DNA of 64,000 nucleotides from Gastranaerophilus sp944325835 (GTDB lineage Bacteria; Cyanobacteriota; Vampirovibrionia; Gastranaerophilales; Gastranaerophilaceae). The translations under genes and the position numbers were made by a program. The stretch is taken from assembly GCA_963931575.1 (NCBI GenBank), contig OZ007029.1:1488001-1552000 (forward strand), in the 5' to 3' direction. Positions 58,514 to 64,000 of the stretch are shown here, in pieces (positions within the stretch are counted from its first letter, which is position 1; each line of letters begins with the position of its first letter). Under the pieces are notes generated by a model that was not told the origin of the DNA, did no database searches, and was given only the letters and a program-made list of their open reading frames with translations.

Positions 58514-60322
58514 CTAAGTTTCTAAAGTATCTTTTAATTTTAGATACACTGATAGTCTTAATATGATAATTAATAGCCACTGAAAACCATAGTAATATTG
58601 TTCTTGATAAGGATTCAAAATTAAACAATGAGCAATATTATTTCTAACATCTAAGTGATCTGTTAAAAAATATCTCATAAACCAAACGTCATCTTCATGC
58701 AAAATTTTTAAGATGTTGGAATCCCATAATAGTTCATTAATGCTTTTCCAGTTAGAAATCTGGCGACCATTTTTATCAGTTACAAATTTCCGAACGGAAA
58801 AACCTTCTATATGTGCTAATTCAACTATATCTCTTAAGATTCCTTCTATTTTTAAAGTTAAACTATCAACTTCATTTATAAAAGTTAATCTGAAATTATT
58901 ATCATATAAATATTTTTGTTGTTTATTGAAATAACTCATTATAGGTTGTTCAATATGTTCTAACCATTGGTATACAAGTATTTGGTTTTCAGGTAATTGT
59001 TTTTTAATAAGACTACCTAACCATGTTGTTTTTAAATATTCTATTAATAAACCGGTATTAAGTTTATTCGCTTCTAAAGCATATTGAATATAATGAAATA
59101 ATAAAATTGAACTAAAATTAAAACTTATTTTGTAAGAGTTCCATAATTCATGTTTAAATTTTTCTTCATCAGTACTTGCATATCCTACAACCTGTCCATA
59201 GATATCTGTATAAACACTAGAGCAAAAATTAGTTAATGAGGAATTTGCAAGAATCTTTTCAGCAGTCTTTTTATTATCTTCATATTTTGGAATAAAACCA
59301 TGAATTATTTCATAAAGAACATCTAAGCTGTTCGATTCATCAATAAATGCTTTTAATTTATCAATATCAGCCCGTAAATCATAAGGTGGACAATCTATTG
59401 TTGCATATTGTACTGTTTTACATAAATCCCCATATTTTTTGAAGAGTTTATCAGCTTTAGTTTTATTTTTTGCTTTTTTGTAATACTTGATAGCATCTTT
59501 ACACCAAGAAGCTGCCACAATACCATTATTATTTAATTGCTGAGCTTTTTTCATCTCATTTTCATAAGCTTTTGCTTGCAATAAATCCCATTGGCGTAAA
59601 TTGCCATTTTGTATCTGACTAATTTTTCTACCTAATTCAATAAATCCTTCAGTCCAATTTATATTATCTTCAGAATTTTTAATTTTTGTTTTACAAATAT
59701 TTATAAATCCTTTTAAAACTGATTTATCAATTTTTTTCTTTTTAACTTTTTCGAGTAAAAATTCTGCGGCATCTCTAATTAAAACATTTTTATTAGATGT
59801 TTTTACGATACTTATTGATAAAAGTTTTAGTTCATTGATTTTATATTTTGCTTTAAAAACTAAATCTGTAAGATTGTTATAAATATAGGACAATTCTAAC
59901 CAAGTATCGCATTCAGTAGTTAAATACTTGTTAAAAAGTTCAATGTAAGCATCTATTGCATTATTTGCAAAGTTTATTTTATTTTTACACTTTGTTTTTA
60001 TAAACAAAAAATGATTAATTTTTGCTTTAATGTAAAAATTATTAGATGCATCTGAATAATTTAATAAATAGTTGATATCATTATCCGTCAAGTTTTTAAT
60101 ATCAGGGTATGAATTGCCATTTGCATCTGTAAAAAATGGTCTTAATTTGCCAGCTTGAATTGTGTATTTTAAACATTCAACTATTAGTTGAACTTGGTAT
60201 TTATCGACATCTTTTAATTTATCAATATCAACCTTAAGGTTTAAAGCATCTGTATGTTTGAAAACATTGGCATCTACATAGTTATAAAATTCATTTAATG
60301 TATTTATTGTTATATTACTCAC
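58514..60322 (-). CDS. Island cargo: DUF4209/HEPN-like protein, 602 aa
   Basis: 602 residues from a GTG at 60322 with AAGGAT upstream. Almost entirely helical. The C-terminal region (about 500-600) contains LDVRNNIAHCLILNPYQEQY: R-x4-H, the HEPN ribonuclease motif, followed by hydrophobic helices. The DVRN-IAH context resembles the ends of DUF4209-type proteins. HEPN proteins in mobile elements are often RNases of abortive-infection or toxin systems. The N-terminal 450 residues look like a sensor-size helical domain. Assignment is by motif only. Confidence 0.6.
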   Translation of the reverse strand: MSNITINTLNEFYNYVDANVFKHTDALNLKVDIDKLKDVDKYQVQLIVECLKYTIQAGKLRPFFTDANGNSYPDIKNLTDNDINYLLNYSDASNNFYIKAKINHFLFIKTKCKNKINFANNAIDAYIELFNKYLTTECDTWLELSYIYNNLTDLVFKAKYKINELKLLSISIVKTSNKNVLIRDAAEFLLEKVKKKKIDKSVLKGFINICKTKIKNSEDNINWTEGFIELGRKISQIQNGNLRQWDLLQAKAYENEMKKAQQLNNNGIVAASWCKDAIKYYKKAKNKTKADKLFKKYGDLCKTVQYATIDCPPYDLRADIDKLKAFIDESNSLDVLYEIIHGFIPKYEDNKKTAEKILANSSLTNFCSSVYTDIYGQVVGYASTDEEKFKHELWNSYKISFNFSSILLFHYIQYALEANKLNTGLLIEYLKTTWLGSLIKKQLPENQILVYQWLEHIEQPIMSYFNKQQKYLYDNNFRLTFINEVDSLTLKIEGILRDIVELAHIEGFSVRKFVTDKNGRQISNWKSINELLWDSNILKILHEDDVWFMRYFLTDHLDVRNNIAHCLILNPYQEQYYYGFQWLLIIILRLSVYLKLKDTLET

Positions 60323-60379
60323 TTATTTTTATCCTTATAAAATCAATTATAACTATAAAATAATTCTTCGTCTTCTAAT

Positions 60380-61261
60380 TTAAATCTTCTTAATACACCT
60401 CAAATAATGCTCGTTAAAATCTTTGCAGCCGCAGGTAAGGCGGATGTTTTCAAACGGATATTTGGCACAAATTTTATCTGCTATTGGTCGTGAAACTTCA
60501 TCATTATCTACAAAAAGGTAGTGCTTTTTGTATTTGTCAAACTCTATACGATCAATATATTTTGGCAGAGAATTTATTCCGTTTGTTGGGGTTACGATAT
60601 GATACTTACTTGATTGTCCGTGTTCATTCAAGTGTTGCCATAATGAATAAGCATCCAAATAGCCTTCAACTATACACACAATTTCTGTATCTTTATTATA
60701 ACGATTTACTGCAGAAAGATTATTGGGTGAGCCTTTTGAGCGACACAAACCTTTCTTTGAAAAATCTTTCGGACGGAGTTCATAACCCAATATCTCCATG
60801 CCTTCAGCAGTTCTATAGCCGTAATTCGGAAAAACCCACTTGTTAAGATGAGGTTCAAATCCTATATTCATATTGTAAACAGTTTCTTTGTTAATTCCGC
60901 GCTTTCGATAGAGCAAATTTAACAACTCATCATTTCCCAATAAATAGTCATTGCAGGTATCAAAGCCAAGCATATATCCGATTTGTTCTTCATAAGATAA
61001 AGAATTTCTGCCATCTTGATATTCATATTGCGTTGACTGGCTTAATCTTCTTAGCTTAGGGTTGCGCATAATTTTTTTGTAAATCATCTTTGAATGTTCG
61101 GGATTGGCAAAACAATGCAACACTCCTTTGCGCTCGTTAAATTTTAAATTATCTCTGCCAGTGTCCATACAGAATGGACATTGAAAGATAAATTCATCAC
61201 CTTGCTTTTTATTGAAATATGGCGTCAAATAATACAAAACTTGTCCTATATTTAATCTCAT
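60380..61261 (-). CDS. Element primase (CHC2 zinc finger and TOPRIM)
   Basis: 293 residues. CPFCMDTGRDNL...HCFANPEH at 28-55 is a CHC2-type zinc ribbon; VCIVEGYLDAYSLWQHL gives the TOPRIM Glu and YLFVDNDEVSRP the DxD pair. It makes primers for element replication. The ATG follows ACGGAGGTTTTTACAA. Together with the following gene it forms the replication module. Confidence 0.88.
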   Translation of the reverse strand: MRLNIGQVLYYLTPYFNKKQGDEFIFQCPFCMDTGRDNLKFNERKGVLHCFANPEHSKMIYKKIMRNPKLRRLSQSTQYEYQDGRNSLSYEEQIGYMLGFDTCNDYLLGNDELLNLLYRKRGINKETVYNMNIGFEPHLNKWVFPNYGYRTAEGMEILGYELRPKDFSKKGLCRSKGSPNNLSAVNRYNKDTEIVCIVEGYLDAYSLWQHLNEHGQSSKYHIVTPTNGINSLPKYIDRIEFDKYKKHYLFVDNDEVSRPIADKICAKYPFENIRLTCGCKDFNEHYLRCIKKI

Positions 61262-61396
61262 TTGTAAAAACCTCCGTTAGTGTTGTTAAACTTGTTATTG
61301 TACGGTTACAAAAAGGGTTCGACAATGACTGCCGCCCGTAATCGCCGAAACTATTGTCAAGAAAAACATTGACAATAGTAACGACATTAACGGTTA
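61262..61396. promoter_or_regulatory. Spacer between primase and helicase-like gene with a long inverted repeat
   Basis: ACTATTGTCAA (61350-61360) and TTGACAATAGT (61369-61379) form a perfect 11-bp inverted repeat with an 8-base loop; GACAATGAC occurs again at 61321. It could be the element's replication origin or an operator. No gene. Confidence 0.5.
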
Positions 61397-62824
61397 TTAA
61401 ATTAGATCTTCAAGCGTTTGGGTATCTTCACACAACTCTTGTTCTTCAAGTTTAATTAACCTATACTCTGTGCCGGAATTGCGATTAATTGGTGTATCTT
61501 CCAAAAAATAACCTTTTTCAAGTGCCATTTCTTGTAAAGAGTCAATATAATCATCAAAGCGGTCTTTGAATTTATCACGAGATATGCCAAAATTATTAAA
61601 GTGCTTGTATATGAGGTCAGTTCTTGTGAACCCTTTACCTAAATTATTCAAGAAAAATTCCCATAATTTATCATAAGCGTCATCGGATTTCGGTTTATAT
61701 TTGAGAAAATTTTCAAAGTCTTGTGATATAAATTCAACGGTATCGATAGCCTGCTGCATGTCTTCTTCATTAATAATCAGTTCGGTTGGATGATTTAAAG
61801 CAGCGTAAAGGCATGATATTTTAAGTGCTTTATGTTGTCGACTTTGAATTTCTTTTTTACGCAAAACATCTTCTGTTGCATTTTCGAGTTCTTCCATTTG
61901 TACTTTATAAAGATACTGAACATCTTTTAGGGCTTCTTCTGTTATTTCATAAACTGCATTTGTTGGTATTTTGTTGAAGATTTCCATAAATCGTTCAGAA
62001 AGTTTTTTGCAATCTTTATAAAATTGTTGTTCTTTTCTAAAAGCGACTTCTTTGTCATATTCAATAATTTTATCCTGTTGTTTCTGGAAAGATATAACGC
62101 ACCTTCTACCTAAGCCGGTTTGCATAAGCAGGTTGAACATATTTTTGAGATTCCCGCTGCTAAACAAGGTTGGATCTGAAAGAAACAGACAATTTACGGG
62201 CATGTCCTCAATACTTGCTTCCCGCTTACCATGCTTAATTGATTTTGAGGGAATTTTACCGTCATAACCATCATATAGACAGCCTAAGAACTGTTTTTCG
62301 GTATTTTGTGCGGAATCTAAAAACATTCCAAATTCCGACATCTTATAAGTAATCGCCCCGAATCGTGCTTCTTTTAGAGTTTTTGCATCTTCAAAAAGCC
62401 CCTCTTGTGTTCCGTCCACGACTTCCAAGACAGGATAGCGAATAGATTTTTCGGCTTCTTTTATAAGTTGTTTTATCGGCTTATTGTTTTTGTCGGTATA
62501 TTCTTCTCGGATTTTTTGTTTCTTTTCATGATAATATGCTTCTGCCTTTTCTTTGAACCAATCTCTGAACGGCTTAAAAATTAAATTGTCGTACTCGTTA
62601 GATATTCTATCTTTACCGCCACCTGACGGAAGCAATACGATTGCATAATAATTAGGGATATCAATAGTATCAAGGTTCTTATACCGCACACCTTTTGAGG
62701 TTATCATTTGCGCAACTTTCAGAAGCTGTATTGATGTAATAGCTGTTTTTGATGTGTTCACATAACGGTTTGAAAATACGTCTAATGTTTCATTCATAAT
62801 TTTGGGTAATCTAATTTTTGTCAT
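61397..62824 (-). CDS. Element replication protein, DUF3987/helicase-like
   Basis: 475 residues. YAIVLLPSGGGKDRISNEYD is P-loop-like (GGGKDR; not a perfect GKT/S). EVVDGTQEGLFEDAKTL, KMSEFGMFLDSAQ and VNCLFLSDPTLF resemble the ATPase core of DUF3987-type phage replication proteins. The C-terminal part (about 380-450) may be a winged helix. It overlaps the excisionase-like gene by 14 bases and precedes the primase. The exact family is uncertain. Confidence 0.65.
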   Translation of the reverse strand: MTKIRLPKIMNETLDVFSNRYVNTSKTAITSIQLLKVAQMITSKGVRYKNLDTIDIPNYYAIVLLPSGGGKDRISNEYDNLIFKPFRDWFKEKAEAYYHEKKQKIREEYTDKNNKPIKQLIKEAEKSIRYPVLEVVDGTQEGLFEDAKTLKEARFGAITYKMSEFGMFLDSAQNTEKQFLGCLYDGYDGKIPSKSIKHGKREASIEDMPVNCLFLSDPTLFSSGNLKNMFNLLMQTGLGRRCVISFQKQQDKIIEYDKEVAFRKEQQFYKDCKKLSERFMEIFNKIPTNAVYEITEEALKDVQYLYKVQMEELENATEDVLRKKEIQSRQHKALKISCLYAALNHPTELIINEEDMQQAIDTVEFISQDFENFLKYKPKSDDAYDKLWEFFLNNLGKGFTRTDLIYKHFNNFGISRDKFKDRFDDYIDSLQEMALEKGYFLEDTPINRNSGTEYRLIKLEEQELCEDTQTLEDLI

Positions 62825-63068
62825 GATTTTGTTCTCCTTTTCTGTATTCTTTCATGTTCCTGATTGCTTCAATTCTTAAAGTTGATTCAAACAATTCCGC
62901 ATCAATAAGGTATTTACCCCGTTTGCCGCCGATTTTGATAGCCGGATAAATCCCTTGCCTGATCCCCATTCGGATTGAGTATTCTGAAATGCCGAAATGT
63001 TTAACTGCTTCTTGAATTGTAAACATTTGTTTTTGTTTAATCCCCAGTAAATTGTTGTTATCTGCCAT
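62811..63068 (-). CDS. AlpA-like excisionase / HTH_17 protein
   Basis: 85 residues. FTIQEAVKHFGISEYSIRMG and GIYPAIKIGGKRGKYLIDAE form a MerR-like/HTH_17 DNA-binding domain used by excisionases and by element regulators. The ATG follows AAAGGAGGAAAA. Divergent from the repressor gene, with palindromes between. Confidence 0.85.
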   Translation of the reverse strand: MADNNNLLGIKQKQMFTIQEAVKHFGISEYSIRMGIRQGIYPAIKIGGKRGKYLIDAELFESTLRIEAIRNMKEYRKGEQNHDKN

Positions 63069-63082
63069 TTTTCCTCCTTTGC

Positions 63083-63135
63083 CAAGTATATACTTGACAG
63101 ATTATATTAACATGTGATAAAATAATGTTATATAA
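63083..63135. promoter_or_regulatory. Divergent operator region of the element
   Basis: CAAGTATATACTTG (63083-63096) is a perfect 14-bp palindrome; TTATATTAACAT ... ATGTTATATAA (63102-63135) is an imperfect one. They lie between the excisionase-like operon and the XRE repressor gene, as in a phage lysogeny switch. Confidence 0.6.
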
Positions 63136-63212
63136 GCATGACATGAATTAAAATTTTGTCAATATGCAAATCAAAAATTCTGCATTTAATAACAAAGTTA
63201 AGGAGATATAAC

Positions 63213-63824
63213 ATGCCACGTAAAAAAGAGCTGACATATCAAACGGAACAACAAGCATTTGCAAAAGCAATTAGAAAAATAATGAAAGAAAATAACCTAA
63301 CTCAAGAAGAATTAGGAAAAATTATAGGAGTCGCTCGTCAAACTATTAGTCAATATGCAAGTGGACAAAGTATTCCTGATGTAAATATTATTTATTCTAT
63401 AAAAGAAAAATTTGGATTATCAGCAGATTATGTGCTGGGGTATGCAGAAGCAACAAAACCAAGTAATGAAATGATACTAAAAGAATTAGGTATAGATGAA
63501 AACGCATGCGAAATTCTAAAAAGTTATATTAAGAAAAATTCAACAAATAGAAAGAATGACAAAATAAAAATGCTTAATTATCTTATTGAAAACATTGAAG
63601 ATGATTTGCTAGAAAATCTATATAATTACTTATTTCATGATGTAGAAATCAAAGATGGAGACAAAGATGCACAAATTTCACTTTGTGCTTGCAATGTAAG
63701 CAGTAGAGAAATAATCGGTGCGCTATATAACACAACTTTGACACAATTCTTCTTCGCAAATCTTATAGAGAAACTGGCAAATCTAAAAAAAGATATTGAC
63801 AAAACTTTAGAGGAAAAACAATAA
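63213..63824 (+). CDS. XRE-family repressor of the element
   Basis: 203 residues from ATG 63213 (MPRKKELTYQ), behind AAGGAGATATAAC; a longer frame lacks a ribosome binding site. HTH_3 domain about 13-70: IRKIMKENNLTQEELGKIIG, then ARQTISQYASGQSIPDVNII. The C-terminal half is acidic and helical. Overlaps the integrase start by one base (TAATG), so repressor and integrase are co-transcribed. Confidence 0.88.
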   Translation: MPRKKELTYQTEQQAFAKAIRKIMKENNLTQEELGKIIGVARQTISQYASGQSIPDVNIIYSIKEKFGLSADYVLGYAEATKPSNEMILKELGIDENACEILKSYIKKNSTNRKNDKIKMLNYLIENIEDDLLENLYNYLFHDVEIKDGDKDAQISLCACNVSSREIIGALYNTTLTQFFFANLIEKLANLKKDIDKTLEEKQ

Positions 63825-64000
63825 TGGCAAGCATTGAGAAGCGAAAAGACGGATCATATCGTGTTATTGTTTCTTGCGGTTATGATGTAGGCGGCAAAAA
63901 GATCAGAAAATATAAGACAATCAAACTTCCGCCCAATCTAACTGAAAGACAAAAACAAAATGAACTTCTGCGGCAAAAAATACTGTTTGAAAATGAGGTT
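63824..64000 (+). CDS. Tyrosine site-specific integrase, N-terminal part (runs off the window)
   Basis: The first 59 residues are visible: MASIEKRKDGSYRVIVSCGY followed by KKIRKYKTIKLPPNLTE. This is the arm-DNA-binding domain (as in Tn916-type and phage tyrosine recombinases), three-stranded beta then a helix. The catalytic RHRY residues lie beyond the window. It explains the tRNA-fragment att site at 57475-57503. Confidence 0.88.
   Translation, partial: MASIEKRKDGSYRVIVSCGYDVGGKKIRKYKTIKLPPNLTERQKQNELLRQKILFENEV

Overview
The window is an AT-rich bacterial chromosome segment from a Gram-negative-type cell: it encodes a TolC-like outer-membrane channel, a porin-like beta-barrel and type IV pilin-like proteins. 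Gene content and style (pilin-like proteins with an FTMAEILLSL leader, FeoA-FeoB fusion, an Ech/Hyf-like membrane oxidoreductase, zinc-type S14) suggest a gut-associated anaerobe. My best guess is the Gastranaerophilales/Melainabacteria lineage. This is inference from resemblance; no marker was compared by search.

Layout. 1-1.7 kb: the end of a glutamate-synthase-type oxidoreductase and two unknown genes. 1.8-14.5 kb: the S10/spc ribosomal cluster on the minus strand (rpsJ, rplC, rplD, rplW, rplB, rpsS, rplV, rpsC, rplP, rpmC, rpsQ, rplN, rplX, rplE, rpsN, then rpsH, rplF, rplR). A 3-kb block with its own terminators splits it between rpsN and rpsH; the block holds a DtxR/MntR-like regulator with a clear operator, an unknown membrane protein, an XRE regulator and an unknown protein. 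14.5-24.8 kb: three paralogous pilin-like adhesins alternating with an XRE regulator, a SNF2-type helicase, gpmI and a formate/nitrite channel. 24.8-31.7 kb: an unknown membrane protein, a zinc-ribbon protein and a TolC-MacA-MacB efflux operon. 31.7-39.8 kb: TrkH/TrkA potassium uptake, YggT, MTA phosphorylase, aroB, aroK, metG and a GIY-YIG protein. 40-47 kb: a six-gene proton-pumping oxidoreductase related to group 4 hydrogenases but lacking the NiFe cysteines. 47-53.1 kb: porin, GNAT, YkgJ-like, FeoAB, Ogt and nitroreductase. 53.1-57.3 kb: small, partly decayed accessory genes and a WYL regulator. 57.5 kb to the end: an integrative element beginning at a tRNA 3'-end fragment and carrying primase, helicase-like, excisionase, repressor and integrase genes, plus two cargo genes, one with a HEPN-like R-x4-H motif.

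What stands out. Two of the three pilin-like genes contain runs of 13 and 14 G just inside the reading frame that follows a conserved promoter, ribosome binding site and ATG. This is the signature of slipped-strand phase variation, and in the sequence given both are out of frame with that ATG. All three leader regions are also filled with dispersed palindromic repeats. At least four repeat families litter the intergenic spaces, including inside the ribosomal cluster. One copy is nested in another family, which shows that it moved. A palindrome AGTATT-NN-AATACT occurs at the -10 box of the S10 promoter and in the promoter region shared by an XRE gene and a pilin gene.

How the genes work together. 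Surface adhesion (switchable pilins), iron/manganese homeostasis (DtxR-like regulator, FeoAB), potassium uptake, ferredoxin- or formate-linked energy conservation and drug efflux fit an anaerobic host-associated lifestyle. The terminal element looks like a small phage satellite or integrative plasmid with a candidate defence cargo.
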